Shown here in pieces: positions 1 to 9,595 of a stretch of DNA of 64,000 nt (position 1 is the stretch's first letter; each line of letters begins with the position of its first letter). A model generated the notes under the pieces. That model had not been told where the DNA came from, did not search any database, and saw nothing but the letters and a program-made list of their open reading frames with translations. The DNA is from Ktedonospora formicarum (GTDB lineage Bacteria; Chloroflexota; Ktedonobacteria; Ktedonobacterales; Ktedonobacteraceae): positions 62,001 through 126,000 of the forward strand of contig NZ_BNJF01000004.1 in NCBI RefSeq assembly GCF_016587355.1, given 5' to 3'. A program made the position numbers and the translations under genes.

Positions 1-1197
1 CGCCACGTGAGATAGTCATGGCCTCCATTATACTCTGTATAATGCACATCATATCCCTTCTTACAGAGCATGTCATGAAAATGTCGGTTTGCTATGACCT
101 GGTCAACGGTGGCGGTTCGTTCTAAAAGGCCAACTTCCAGCGAAAAGCGAAGGGGCCGTTTTTCTCTTGCTGCATAGTGTGTTGTCAGCCATTCTCTTTC
201 GGTTTCAGGTCCCCACCAGAAGGAGCCTGATTGAGAGAGGACCTTCCCAAAGAGGTCCGATGCCTCAAAGGCAACGAACGCAGCAGCGAGCCCACCAGCA
301 CTGACTCCTCCGATGGTGGTACGAGCAGAATCAGAGGTGACATGATAGTGCTCTCGAAGCCAGGGAAGAAGTTCGTGTCGCAAAAAGTGGACGAATGTTG
401 GGTTACAACGCATTTCGTGTAAGCGCGTCTGCGCATCCAATGAATCAATAAAGACGGTGATGAGGGGAGGAATCTTTTTCTCACTCAGGAGATTGTCAAG
501 GATCGTTGGTGTTGGAATCACATGAAGATAGCAGAAGCCATCCAGCAGGAGAAGTATATCACATGGTTTGCCAGATGCGGTGTATCCTGGTGGCGTATAG
601 ACCCATATCCGCCGTTCATTGGCGAGAAGAGCACTGCGGAAACGATGCATTGCAACTGTTCCCTTGGCGATCCCAGGCCGTATACGTCTCCAATAGTGCG
701 AAGGAGCTTGAGGTAAGATGAGGACATGCCTGATACTCTTCATCATCAGCCATGTCCTCATCTTTGGGATAGAGAAAAATATGCCGATTGAGGGGGTCGA
801 CTTGAAAGGTTGCCGTCCGCGCCTTCCAGTCTTTGATTTCTTTTAGATCAGTCAATGCATCATTGGGGGAAAGCTGATAGGTTGTGCGCATATCAGAGCG
901 TAGACGATAGGTTTTGAACCAGAGATCGGTTTTCAGAAAGCGTTGGAGTTGATTGTGTGTCAACTCGCCCCAGCGTGTTGGCCCACCAATGAGCACGACA
1001 TTCTGTGTGTTGCCAGCATCTTTCCAGAGGAATGTCACGAACGAATGGAGTGGGTCATTAGGAAGTGATTCGATGAGCGGAGTCCCTTGCTTTGTCACTT
1101 CTTCCCAAAAGTGATGGAGAGCATACGAGTTCCCCTCTTCAAATTCTCGTTGTAATTGAGCAAGGCGGGGGCTCAGAAGAGAAGAATCGGCTGTCAT
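1..1197 (-). pseudogene. Enterochelin esterase-like hydrolase, frameshifted and cut by left edge
   Basis: Homologous along its length to the intact esterase at 12298-13578. The ATG at 1197 (upstream GGTCAGGG) opens an N-terminal domain matching the paralog's start. Around 660-690 the frame is lost: one frame hits a stop at 616, while the neighbouring minus frame carries the alpha/beta-hydrolase part without a stop to base 1. That part reads ALLANERRIWVYTPPGY, then the nucleophile elbow GGVSAGG near 295-315, the QSGSFWWGPE block, and GGHDYLTW with a likely catalytic His at the edge. Family role: Fes/IroD-type esterases cleave ferric siderophores. A single indel explains the break; either a young pseudogene or a sequencing error. 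The 3' end lies outside the window. Confidence 0.75.
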
Positions 1198-1284
1198 TCC
1201 CTGACCTTTCTTTTCACAGACAAGGCACATCATAGTTGCGTCCCAAAGCATCGTACCATAGAGACGAGGCGCGTGTCTAGCAAT

Positions 1285-1318
1285 AAACACGCGTTACTGC
1301 TAGCAGTAACGCGTGTTT
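1285..1318. repeat. Perfect 34-bp palindrome
   Basis: Seventeen bases on each side of the centre GC-TA-GC are exact reverse complements; the core is ACGCGTTACTGC/GCAGTAACGCGT. It sits about 90 bp upstream of the broken esterase start and about 200 bp downstream of the kinase stop. No T-tract follows on either strand, so a plain intrinsic terminator is not obvious. It could be a regulator site or a cruciform-type terminator. Confidence 0.85.
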
Positions 1319-1381
1319 GACTGGTAGAACTACTATGACGAGGGTGAGATTGAAGCAAGAACTCTCCCCAAAGAAACTGGG

Positions 1382-1445
1382 GAGCAAGCGACTCTCCAGT
1401 TTGCATCTCTTCTGCCGAGAGGGCATACTGGAGAGTCGCTTGCTC
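1382..1445 (-). terminator. Long hairpin downstream of the kinase gene
   Basis: Arms 1382-1404 and 1423-1445 pair with a single mismatch over 23 bp (AGCAAGCGACTCTCCAGT with its reverse complement), loop 18 nt. It lies about 70 bp beyond the stop of the minus-strand kinase at 1514, where a terminator would sit, but no clear U-tract follows. Confidence 0.5.
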
Positions 1446-1513
1446 ATGAGATGATCCACCTCAATTTCAGTGCCCCCTCTCTGCCATATGCCTGAACATT
1501 CGCCCTTGTCATG

Positions 1514-2503
1514 TTAGCGAGCAGTGGCGAAATACTTCAAAGCACGCTCCATTGCGGCAAGAAAGCCTTGTATGCCATGTGGATTTTGATGCGCAGCATT
1601 CACCATGAGCATGATGAGTGCTTCTCGCAGCAAAGCAAGGTAAAAAAGGGCCTCATAGTTGTCTGTAAAGATCTCCTGGTTCCCGTAGGAGGTCATCAGC
1701 GTGCTCGTTGGGACACGTTCACGATAATAGGCATCCCAGTTGACGAAATCGATGACCGGGTGGTTGCCGGAACAATCCTGCATGTCGATAAGACCGCTGA
1801 TGTGATCGTCTTCGACAAAGATATGTTGCGGCCCAAAGTCACCATGGACAAGGACCGGCGTCGAAAACGTGTACAACTCGCGATGCGTGTCTAACAGTTC
1901 CAGAGACGTCGTAATCTTCTGTGCCGGGATATGCCAGTGCGCTGCAGCTGTAGACAGTTCAGTCTCTCGTTCATTCGCCATCAGCATGATGTCAGTAAAA
2001 GAGGTTTGTTGCCCTTTTGCATCAGGCTGGAGATAGCCGAAACCCTCGATGCTGACGCTATGCATTCTGCCGAGGATCTCTCCAATCTGATGAATGGCTT
2101 TGTCCACGTTGGGCGTTCTCGCTGCTTTGAGCAGCACGTCAAGTGGTGTGCCTGGAACCTTTTCTTCGATACAGAACATGACAGTCGTCTCATCATACGT
2201 CGCCTGCTCGATGAGCAACACCTGGGGCGTTGGGACACCAGCTCGACGTGCGGCATCGAGTGCCCAGCGTTCAGCTTCGAAACGATGATTCGGTTTGCGT
2301 GAAATTCTCACGATTACGTGGTGATGGTTGGTCGTGGCCACTTCATAGACTTCGTTATCCTGCCCAAGAGCTACCCGGCTTATGTGCGCCATCGTACTTC
2401 CTGTTGCCCGACGGAGGAAATCCTGGATCAAACTGGCCGGTGTTGTCCACTGGTTGTGCCTTGTGTGAAGCCATTCATTTTTTAGGGAAGGGGTCTCTGC
2501 CAT
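1514..2503 (-). CDS. Aminoglycoside phosphotransferase (APH) family kinase
   Basis: 329 aa, cytoplasmic small-molecule kinase fold. The N lobe ends in VIVRISRKP, with the likely ATP-binding Lys/Arg. The C lobe has the Brenner-type loop VLVHGDFGPQHIF, with His-Gly-Asp catalytic residues, and the metal-binding segment GLIDMQD. Two departures from consensus: the usual Asn of HGDxxxxN is His, and the usual IDxxxA/D segment is DMQD. It follows the two ABC exporter genes on the same strand with a 39-bp gap, so it is probably their operon partner. The substrate cannot be told from sequence; antibiotic, choline or homoserine-type alcohols are all used in this superfamily. Confidence 0.85.
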   Translation of the reverse strand: MAETPSLKNEWLHTRHNQWTTPASLIQDFLRRATGSTMAHISRVALGQDNEVYEVATTNHHHVIVRISRKPNHRFEAERWALDAARRAGVPTPQVLLIEQATYDETTVMFCIEEKVPGTPLDVLLKAARTPNVDKAIHQIGEILGRMHSVSIEGFGYLQPDAKGQQTSFTDIMLMANERETELSTAAAHWHIPAQKITTSLELLDTHRELYTFSTPVLVHGDFGPQHIFVEDDHISGLIDMQDCSGNHPVIDFVNWDAYYRERVPTSTLMTSYGNQEIFTDNYEALFYLALLREALIMLMVNAAHQNPHGIQGFLAAMERALKYFATAR

Positions 2504-2542
2504 GTGTTTCTCCTCACAACAAGAAATGCTCCATGCAACCTC

Positions 2543-4333
2543 TCAAGACAACGTCTCTTGTGTTTCCTTGTGTGGGTGTTCCCCAGACCAGAGCCAACGC
2601 ATTTCTTCACTCTCCACAAGCAGGTCTTGCAATGTCCCTTGTGCCTCAATCTTGCCGTCCTTTAAGAGGAGGATATGATCCGCCCTGCGCAATGCCGCAT
2701 GACGATGTGAGACCACAAGAAAGGTGCTGTTTGTACGAGCAAAAAGCCGTTCCCACAAGAGACGCTCTGTTTCCACATCCAGCGCGCTTGAAAGATCATC
2801 AATGATGAAGATGTCTGGGTCGCGTATGAACATACGAGCAGCGGCTGTACGCTGGACCTGTCCGCCCGAAAGGCGAACTCCACGCGGACCAATCTGTGTC
2901 CCTACTCCCTCTGGTAGGGTTTGAAGATCCTGTTCCATCACGGCGGCTGAGAGAGCCTCTGCCAGGTCTGCATCTTTTGTGGCAAGACCAAGCAACACAT
3001 TGTCGCGCAGCGTGTCGCTAAAGAGCCTGGGTACCTGTGGGGTGTAGGCGCTATATGGTGGAACGAAATGCGACGCCGCATCTTCTACTCTCTTCTCATT
3101 CCAGCTAACCTCCCCCGCCTCTTTCGGGAGTAACCCAAGCAATGTTCGTAACAATGTCGTCTTGCCCGCACCCATACGACCCGTCACAACGGTAAACGAG
3201 CCGTGTGGCAGGGAAAATGTCGCTTGCTCAATTCCATGTACCGTGCCTGGATGGTGATACGTGAGATTGTTGACAGCTATCCAGGCGAGTTTTTCTGTTG
3301 GATCGCGCTGCGGTGTTTTTTCTCTTCCCTGTGCTGGAGCATCCTTGAGCAGATCTGGATGATGCGCTGCAAGGGTGGTTGGTGGTGCGCCTTGCAGTAG
3401 GGCCACCAGACGTTCAAGCGAGACACACGCCTGCCGATATGCTGGCAGTACCTGACTGATCGAGGCAAGAATCCCTGGAACCCATTCCAGATAGAAGACA
3501 AACAACACAAATTCACCGATGGTCAATGTTCCCTGGTGAAGTGCGCTGGCGCCAAACAGCAGTATCAAACCTATCCCGAGTTCATGTGTTCCTCCGAAGA
3601 TCGCGTCGACGGTCGACGTGAACAGCAGATCTTGGAGTGACGTGCGCTGGCGTTTACGACTTAACGCTGCCACATGCTCAATCACTCGTTCTTCTGCGCG
3701 TGCGACCTTGATGGCCAGAACCGCATTGAACATCTCGCCAAGCGCACCACTGACCTCGCCGGTTGCCTGCCGACTCTTGTGGCGATACTGCTCGATGCGC
3801 GGCCGTACCCATTTCGCTACGGTGATGATGATTGTCAGAGGCAGGAACACAAGGATGGTCAGCAACAGTGAAATCCTCGCCATCATCACCAGCGCAACGA
3901 GCGCAAAGACGCCTGCTCCAACGAGGTTGAACCACGACGCGAGGAGTTGGCAGAGCACGTTGACATCGTCACGGAAGCGATTGAGTATCTCTCCCGTTGA
4001 GAACGGTAGTACCTGTCCACCTGGGAAGGCAAGCAGGCGTTGGAAGAGATTGTGTTGCAGAAGTGAACTGGTAATGGAGTGGGTCACGGTGAGAAGTAAT
4101 TCCCACCCGAGAATGTCGATGGCCCGTATGAACTCAGCCGTAAACAATAACGTCAGGATACCCCACACCTCCATCGCTTGTGGCGAGTGAGCTGACAGGG
4201 CATCGAAAAAGAGGCTCGGGAGGACTCCCAAGGGGATATAGAGCACCCAGCCCCCCACCACGATAAGGAGCAAGCAAAGATACATCCCCGTTTGAAAACG
4301 ATACAGGTGCCAGGCAAGTTGCCACAGTTTCAT
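2543..4333 (-). CDS. ABC exporter half-transporter, membrane domain plus ATPase
   Basis: 596 aa, type IV (type I exporter) layout: six-helix membrane domain at about 1-310, nucleotide-binding domain at about 350-580. Walker A is GRMGAGKTTL, signature LSGGQVQR, Walker B IFIIDD followed by LSSALD, H-loop VVSHRHA. The residue after Walker B Asp is Asp instead of the usual catalytic Glu, which marks a degenerate ATP site typical of one half of a heterodimeric exporter. It lies 45 bp downstream of the other half (4379-6100), so the two probably form one inner-membrane exporter. Substrate unknown; the neighbouring kinases suggest a small molecule or drug. Confidence 0.9.
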   Translation of the reverse strand: MKLWQLAWHLYRFQTGMYLCLLLIVVGGWVLYIPLGVLPSLFFDALSAHSPQAMEVWGILTLLFTAEFIRAIDILGWELLLTVTHSITSSLLQHNLFQRLLAFPGGQVLPFSTGEILNRFRDDVNVLCQLLASWFNLVGAGVFALVALVMMARISLLLTILVFLPLTIIITVAKWVRPRIEQYRHKSRQATGEVSGALGEMFNAVLAIKVARAEERVIEHVAALSRKRQRTSLQDLLFTSTVDAIFGGTHELGIGLILLFGASALHQGTLTIGEFVLFVFYLEWVPGILASISQVLPAYRQACVSLERLVALLQGAPPTTLAAHHPDLLKDAPAQGREKTPQRDPTEKLAWIAVNNLTYHHPGTVHGIEQATFSLPHGSFTVVTGRMGAGKTTLLRTLLGLLPKEAGEVSWNEKRVEDAASHFVPPYSAYTPQVPRLFSDTLRDNVLLGLATKDADLAEALSAAVMEQDLQTLPEGVGTQIGPRGVRLSGGQVQRTAAARMFIRDPDIFIIDDLSSALDVETERLLWERLFARTNSTFLVVSHRHAALRRADHILLLKDGKIEAQGTLQDLLVESEEMRWLWSGEHPHKETQETLS

Positions 4334-4378
4334 GTTGTCTCCTCGCTTCTCCTCCCCTGGAAATTGTCAGGAAACGTG

Positions 4379-6100
4379 TTATTCTGCATCCAGGACGAAG
4401 TGTTCACGTGGGCTATAGTGAACCTTCTGTCCGTGTTCAATGAGCATCACGTCATCGACGTGCTTCAGAGCCGTTCGCCGATGCGCGATGATGATGCCCG
4501 TGCGACCATGGAAGAGGCCGCTCATCGCACGGTCGAGGAGCGCCTCAGTGACCGGATCGAGACGAGCAGAGGCTTCATCCAAAATCACCAGATCTGGATG
4601 TGCCAGAAACACCCGTGTCAGCGCGACCAGTTGTGCCTGTCCGGCGGAAAGATTGCCGCCCCCAGAGCGTAACATTGTGTCTAGCCCCTGCGGTAATTGT
4701 TCAGCCCAGTCCCACAAACCGAGCGTTTCAAGGGCCTGCCTCAGCGTGTGATCAGAGATTGTCTGGTCGAAAAACGTGAGATTGTCGCGTACACTGGCAT
4801 GAAAGATCTGCACATCCTGGGTCACCATGGCCACGCGCGAGCGTAACACATCGATCTTGATCGTTTTGAGATCTATGCCATTCACCCGGACGCATCCTTT
4901 ATCGGGATCATAAAAGCGTAACAGTAAGTGCGTGAGCGTTGTCTTCCCGCTCCCGGTGCGCCCGAGGATACCGAGTACCTTGCCCGACGGTAGGCGAAAG
5001 GAAAGATCACGAAGCACAGGCTCTCCTGCTTGATAGCCAAAGGAAACATCCTCAAAGGACACGGTCAGTGGCCCTGTTGGCACATATTCCAGCTCACCAT
5101 CAGCAAGACGGGTGTTCGTTTGCAGAAGCTCATCTAAACGAGAGAGGCCTGCCACAGCTCGTTGGAAGTCGCCAAGCTGGTTGGTCATCTCGCGCAGCGG
5201 GTCCCAGAGTTGCATCGTGTAGGCAAAAATGAGGTACACTATCCCAAGCGTTAGCGCCCCATTGAGGTAGAGATAGCCATCGAGGCCAAGCGCGATGAGC
5301 ATCCCGAGAATATACATGAGCATGCGTACACCTCTCACGGCCTGGCTGACCAGTTCTGCTCGCCTCTGGAGGCGAAACCGTTGGCGGAGAAAAACCGTAA
5401 GGCGCTGGGTGACATAGTGTACAGCTCCATTCGCGCGAATATCCTCTCTTCCGCTGAGCCGCTCTTCGAGAAAACCATACAGTTCTGCTTCGGTGTGGCG
5501 CGCCTGCACAAAATAGGGTGGAGGGAAGCGCGATATGTAGATATTGATGAGCAGATACAGCGCCGTGTACCCCAGCAGGGTCAGACCAATGCGCAGATCA
5601 ATGTGCAATAAAACAAGCAACATTCCCACCGTCAAAAGGGTGCTGTTGATGAGCACAAGCACAAAACGCGACAGGAGATTGTTGAGCATGCTGACATCAC
5701 CATCAACACGCTCAAGTAATTCACCAGGAGGGTGCTGATGATGAAAGCTCAGATCCAACCGGAGGCAATGGCGTGCGACATCAAGACGGAGGGCGTTTGT
5801 CGTGATCCACGCGAGTCGCTCCGCTGTATAGGTTTCGCCAACTCGCACACCGCGTGCGAGAAATGCAAGGCCGAGATACATCACCGCGAGCGCCAAGAGC
5901 TGCTCTGTTGGTTTCCCGCCCGTTGCAGCATCAATGAAGAGCCCAAGCATGAAGGGGGTCAGCAGTTGCAGCCCAATGGTGGCAAGTAAAAACAGTGCAA
6001 GCAAGCTGACCAGGCGCCATTGGGCTGCAAGATACTGCTTCCAAAGATGCCGAAAGCGGCGCAAAGCATGGGTTGACAGTAGCGTACCTGATGTGTGCAT
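4379..6100 (-). CDS. ABC exporter half-transporter, membrane domain plus ATPase
   Basis: 573 aa from the ATG at 6100, chosen because AGGAGGGAGCCG lies directly upstream; the open frame runs farther up but would overlap the preceding kinase and has no coding look there. Six-helix membrane domain at about 20-300, then the ATPase domain with Walker A GRTGSGKTTL, signature LSAGQAQLVALTR, Walker B LVILDEASARLD (canonical Glu) and H-loop IIIAHRRTAL. With the downstream partner that has Asp at this Glu, this forms a typical heterodimer with one canonical and one degenerate ATP site. First ABC gene after the kinase at 6234-7361. Confidence 0.9.
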   Translation of the reverse strand: MHTSGTLLSTHALRRFRHLWKQYLAAQWRLVSLLALFLLATIGLQLLTPFMLGLFIDAATGGKPTEQLLALAVMYLGLAFLARGVRVGETYTAERLAWITTNALRLDVARHCLRLDLSFHHQHPPGELLERVDGDVSMLNNLLSRFVLVLINSTLLTVGMLLVLLHIDLRIGLTLLGYTALYLLINIYISRFPPPYFVQARHTEAELYGFLEERLSGREDIRANGAVHYVTQRLTVFLRQRFRLQRRAELVSQAVRGVRMLMYILGMLIALGLDGYLYLNGALTLGIVYLIFAYTMQLWDPLREMTNQLGDFQRAVAGLSRLDELLQTNTRLADGELEYVPTGPLTVSFEDVSFGYQAGEPVLRDLSFRLPSGKVLGILGRTGSGKTTLTHLLLRFYDPDKGCVRVNGIDLKTIKIDVLRSRVAMVTQDVQIFHASVRDNLTFFDQTISDHTLRQALETLGLWDWAEQLPQGLDTMLRSGGGNLSAGQAQLVALTRVFLAHPDLVILDEASARLDPVTEALLDRAMSGLFHGRTGIIIAHRRTALKHVDDVMLIEHGQKVHYSPREHFVLDAE

Positions 6101-6156
6101 CGGCTCCCTCCTCAAGGTCATCAAGAGAAGCTTCAGTTCTTTCGCAAGCGTGTTGG

Positions 6157-6198
6157 ATCTCGTGAGCAAGAACATGCAGTTTTTCTTGCTCACGAGAT
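6157..6198 (-). terminator. Perfect 16-bp hairpin between kinase and ABC genes
   Basis: Arms 6157-6172 (ATCTCGTGAGCAAGAA) and 6183-6198 are exact reverse complements with a 10-nt loop. It lies 36 bp after the kinase stop and 57 bp before the ABC start on the minus strand. No U-tract follows, so it may be an RNA-stability or attenuating structure and not a strong terminator. Confidence 0.5.
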
Positions 6199-6233
6199 GT
6201 TTTGTCTTGATTGTAAGGAAGAGAACGGTTCCG

Positions 6234-7361
6234 TCACTTCGCCATGAACTCCAGGCACTGCCACTCCATAGCTGCCTGAAACAGGCAGTACATTTTCGGC
6301 CACCAATAATCGTGTGATGAGCCATTATTCGCATCCCAGACGAGCATGTAGAGCCATTCAATGAGACCGATTCGGTAATCGTCGAGCAACTCATCCCAGC
6401 TGTAGTGACGGACGCCGTGAGCAGTGAGCGTGTCGTAATAGTGCCGTAGAGCACGGACCTCTCGTTGCTCCTCATGACGCTGGGCAGGGGTCCAGAAGGT
6501 GGCAAGCATATTCGCAAGGTCCAGTGCTCCGATGTGCACTTCTGGTCCCTGCCAATCGATCAAGTAGGTGGCCCCAGGAAGGTGGCGCGGGCAGAGGAAA
6601 TTCGAGAAGTAGGCGTCGCCATGCAGCAATGTTTGTTTGCTGCCTGTACGGAAGCGAGGCTCCAGGTGCTGTTCCCAGTAGCGAGGCATGTGAGCAAGCC
6701 ATCGTTCATAGCCTGCACGCACCTCGACCGGCAGGGCTGCGCCTGCTTGACGTGTGACGAATTGCTCCCATGCCTGGGTGCGAGTCTGGATATAGCGGAT
6801 TGCTGGAGCCTCTTGCGTCAGCCACATGCCGGCGCGTGCGACCTCGGTTGTGAGCAGAGGATGCTCCCACCAGAAGGCCTGAAGACGTGCAAGGGTCTCG
6901 ATGGTGGCTTCGATATAGTCGGGACTGGGGACGCTCCCGCTCGTATCAATGGACTCATCGCGCGTCACAGGCTGGCGGTGCGTCTCTGAGAGATTATGAA
7001 GCAACAGATAGGAATTGCCGCTCTGCTCATCATAGGCTGCGGCGTAGCAGGGAGCGATCACCTGTGGATGATTGGGAAGTGCAGCGATGGTCTGATAGAA
7101 GCGCACCTCGCGCGCCTGCGCTTGTTTGCACCACTCTTCTTGTGTATTCTGTTTCAGGACAAGGTGCGTTGGCGCCTCTGGTGGTGCCTCAGGCGAATAG
7201 CGCAGTGAGAGGTAATTGGTGTGGGAATTAAAAGCGCCTGTTGATTGGATCTCAATGGCATGCACTTCGCCTTGGGTGAGAGCTCCCGAATGGCGCAGGA
7301 TCTGTGTGAGCCAGGTCGGTGTTATCCCATCAATTTCGGTCGTTGCAAACAGTTCAACCAT
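6234..7361 (-). CDS. CHK/EcKL-like (APH superfamily) kinase
   Basis: 375 aa from the ATG at 7361, which has GGAGAAGAGG just upstream; an ATG five codons earlier has no such site. The catalytic loop TLLHGDAYFSNFLCP fits HGDxxxxN and the metal-binding segment YLIDWQGPEVHIGALDLANML fits the ecdysteroid-kinase-like/CHK group of the aminoglycoside phosphotransferase superfamily. N-lobe THLVLKQN has the ATP-anchoring Lys. Family members phosphorylate small alcohols or drugs; the substrate here is unknown. It heads the run of minus-strand genes that continues with the ABC exporter pair. Confidence 0.85.
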   Translation of the reverse strand: MVELFATTEIDGITPTWLTQILRHSGALTQGEVHAIEIQSTGAFNSHTNYLSLRYSPEAPPEAPTHLVLKQNTQEEWCKQAQAREVRFYQTIAALPNHPQVIAPCYAAAYDEQSGNSYLLLHNLSETHRQPVTRDESIDTSGSVPSPDYIEATIETLARLQAFWWEHPLLTTEVARAGMWLTQEAPAIRYIQTRTQAWEQFVTRQAGAALPVEVRAGYERWLAHMPRYWEQHLEPRFRTGSKQTLLHGDAYFSNFLCPRHLPGATYLIDWQGPEVHIGALDLANMLATFWTPAQRHEEQREVRALRHYYDTLTAHGVRHYSWDELLDDYRIGLIEWLYMLVWDANNGSSHDYWWPKMYCLFQAAMEWQCLEFMAK

Positions 7362-7876
7362 ATGCCTCTTCTCCAAAGGATGTCATTCGATGACACAACA
7401 CTGGCGAGCGTTCGCACATGAGGAGGCAGGCACAAGCATAGTAGGAATTTAGAAGGCATGGCAAAGAGGTGAAGCTGGGTGGCAGGGAAAAGCCATGCGT
7501 CATGTGCTCTGCATGTTCATGTACCAGCCACACCAGCAAATAGTTGCACGCCGATATATGCGTGCAAAAAGTCGCAAGAGAAATTTGTGAGTGACTTCGT
7601 GGTACACGATTAGCAAAGGCTCATGATCAGCAATTTCCCCCTTTTAGATCGGTACCTTCATTTTATGTTCTTTCTTCCATCTGTGTCAAGTCGATAATGC
7701 TTGAGATCCAAGGCCATCCCATCTCAATGAGAAGAAATGGGGGATGATTATTCCCAGCGAGCCATACGAATGAAATGAAGAGCAACGATGGTTGCGAGGT
7801 GTTGCACATACGTTTCTCTGCTCCAAGAGATCGAGAGCGCCATCTCTCCAAGGTATTCGTGCCTTGGGAGAGGTGC
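7362..7876. other. Intergenic region, no gene
   Basis: No coding frame with a ribosome site or recognisable protein. A short hairpin at 7844-7872 (CTCTCCAAGG against CCTTGGGAGAG) lies just past the stop of the next minus-strand kinase and may end its transcript. Confidence 0.6.
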
Positions 7877-8860
7877 TTACGACTCCACTATCATGCTGCG
7901 AGCTGACCCTTCCATGAGCCCTCTCTCCATCATCACTTGTTTCAAATGGGTTGCGCAAGCGGGATACCATTGTGCATCATAGAGGCCAATGAGGGCATAG
8001 TAGTAGAGCCACGTCCAGAACATATAGAACCAATATCGCAACTCGAAGTCCTGATCCAGTGCGAGCATCTGCTGATAGGTCTCAAGGAGATGGTATCGCT
8101 TGCCCTGACTCTTGGTCAGGTGAATCAGATCGAGTTCATAGTCTGCCCATTCAGCATCGAGAGGATCAAGCAAACCAGTCACCTGGTAGGTTGAAGGATG
8201 AAAGAGCAGGTTGCCAAGACAATAATCGCTATGAATCAGCACGGCTTCTCTTTGACGATGGCCCAGAATCTCTTCTGCCCGATCAAGTGCGTGCTGAGCG
8301 ACCTCCCGAATGAGAGCGGGGAGTGCCTCTTCGGGAGAGCGTGGGTGTTGGATCAGCTGATTGATGGCTCTGACCCGTTGACCGTAATAGTCCCACCAGG
8401 TCTCATAGGAGGGTCCATCGATAGGCCCATACCCATGGGGGCTACGAACAGCGTGGAGAGCGCGTTGGACCTCGATCATGTGACGCGCAACTTTATCACG
8501 CGCCTTCTCATCGAGCTCTCCAAGTTGCCGCCCCTCGACCCCAGGGAGATGTTCCATGAGCAAGACTTCATAGGAGGTATCTGGAGCGATATGCAGAGCA
8601 TAGACGTGCGGGACAGGAACAGGAGCATATTTTCGTAATGCTTCAAGTTGTCGTTGTTCGGCGAGACCACGGCCTGGAAATTTATGTGCTTTGATGACGA
8701 CCTGTCCGGGATCGCGGGTCATGTGGACCACATAAATAATCCCAAAAGCGCCTTCAGCCTTTTTGTGAACAGAAGTCACGTCGGCTGAAAAGGTTGTGTC
8801 GATGAAAGACCGCAACATTTCTTGATCGAGGCTAGGATCAGCCCGACTGGTGAGCCTCAT
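7877..8860 (-). CDS. APH family kinase
   Basis: 327 aa. The N lobe includes QVVIKAHKFPGRG with the ATP Lys; the catalytic loop is VLIHSDYCLGNLLF (HSDxxxxN form) and the metal segment is GLLDPLDAEWADYELDL. This fits the aminoglycoside phosphotransferase/homoserine-kinase-like superfamily, third of three such kinases within 7.4 kb. It is monocistronic by spacing (over 500 bp either side). Substrate unknown. The start is supported by GAGGAGGACATACC directly upstream. Confidence 0.85.
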   Translation of the reverse strand: MRLTSRADPSLDQEMLRSFIDTTFSADVTSVHKKAEGAFGIIYVVHMTRDPGQVVIKAHKFPGRGLAEQRQLEALRKYAPVPVPHVYALHIAPDTSYEVLLMEHLPGVEGRQLGELDEKARDKVARHMIEVQRALHAVRSPHGYGPIDGPSYETWWDYYGQRVRAINQLIQHPRSPEEALPALIREVAQHALDRAEEILGHRQREAVLIHSDYCLGNLLFHPSTYQVTGLLDPLDAEWADYELDLIHLTKSQGKRYHLLETYQQMLALDQDFELRYWFYMFWTWLYYYALIGLYDAQWYPACATHLKQVMMERGLMEGSARSMIVES

Positions 8861-9595
8861 GGTATGTCCTCCTCAGAGAAAAAGCGCCGAGAGGTGATAG
8901 AGTTGGCACCTCCCTTGTGAAGAGAAGCATACCTGTTTTCCTCTTTGAGCACAAGCATAGGGAAAAGAAGAGGTAACAAGGGGAAAGATAGCTTGCCACA
9001 GAGCGGGGGAATAAAAAGAAGATACTACCCATTTATCTGTCATATCCTATGACCCGCGTCATGAATTGGATGGGAGCAAAAGGGGAGAGCCATGAGGTGT
9101 GGTTTGAGTACCGATATGAATGTCAGGTAAGCATCTTTCGCTTGGCAGATGGTCAATACCCTCAAAATGGTTCTATCTCATTTTTTTGTGAGGCTGAGCG
9201 TATCCAATGTGCTCATTGCTTTTTCTGAGCATGGAAAGAAGAACTAAACCGCTGTTGCTGATGTGTTTTCACTACAAGTGGGATAGTTCTCACACTTGAG
9301 CAGGTCTAGCTCTCCAATGGAAGCATTTACCTCTAGCAGAGCGGTGACTCGGTTATGGCATGTCCTTAGCTCTGGAAGAGCGTGGACTCTTTCGCCAAGC
9401 GGCGGAGCGCTGCGCTTCAAAGCACACACCAAACGGAAAACACACACTCGCAATACCAGCCGGCGATGAGCCAGAAGGGAAAGAGAAACAGACTCGGATG
9501 TGGCCGGAGGGTGATACTCACCCGCTCTCCGTGTGGTAAATTAGGGGAGAGAAGAGCAAGAATGCAGCTTGTATGTTTTCCAAGGAGCGCACTCA
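8861..9595. other. Intergenic region, no gene
   Basis: 735 bp between the divergent kinase and acetyltransferase genes. Several short open frames lack ribosome sites and protein-like composition. Probably holds both promoters, but none is clear enough to place. Confidence 0.5.

Larger units (their letters stand above)
1198..1513. other. Intergenic region with two large inverted repeats
   Basis: The 316 bp between the broken esterase and the kinase hold no convincing gene. They contain a perfect 34-bp palindrome and a 23-bp-arm hairpin, listed separately. Confidence 0.7.

Noticed and set aside
2230..2805. 191-codon plus-strand frame over the kinase and ABC genes
   Set aside because: Crosses two minus-strand genes with clear motifs; no start signal.
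3618..4190. 190-codon plus-strand frame
   Set aside because: Antisense to the ABC membrane domain.
6101..6517. N-terminal extension of the ABC gene to 6517
   Set aside because: Would overlap the upstream kinase coding region in another frame; the start at 6100 has a strong ribosome site and family-typical length.
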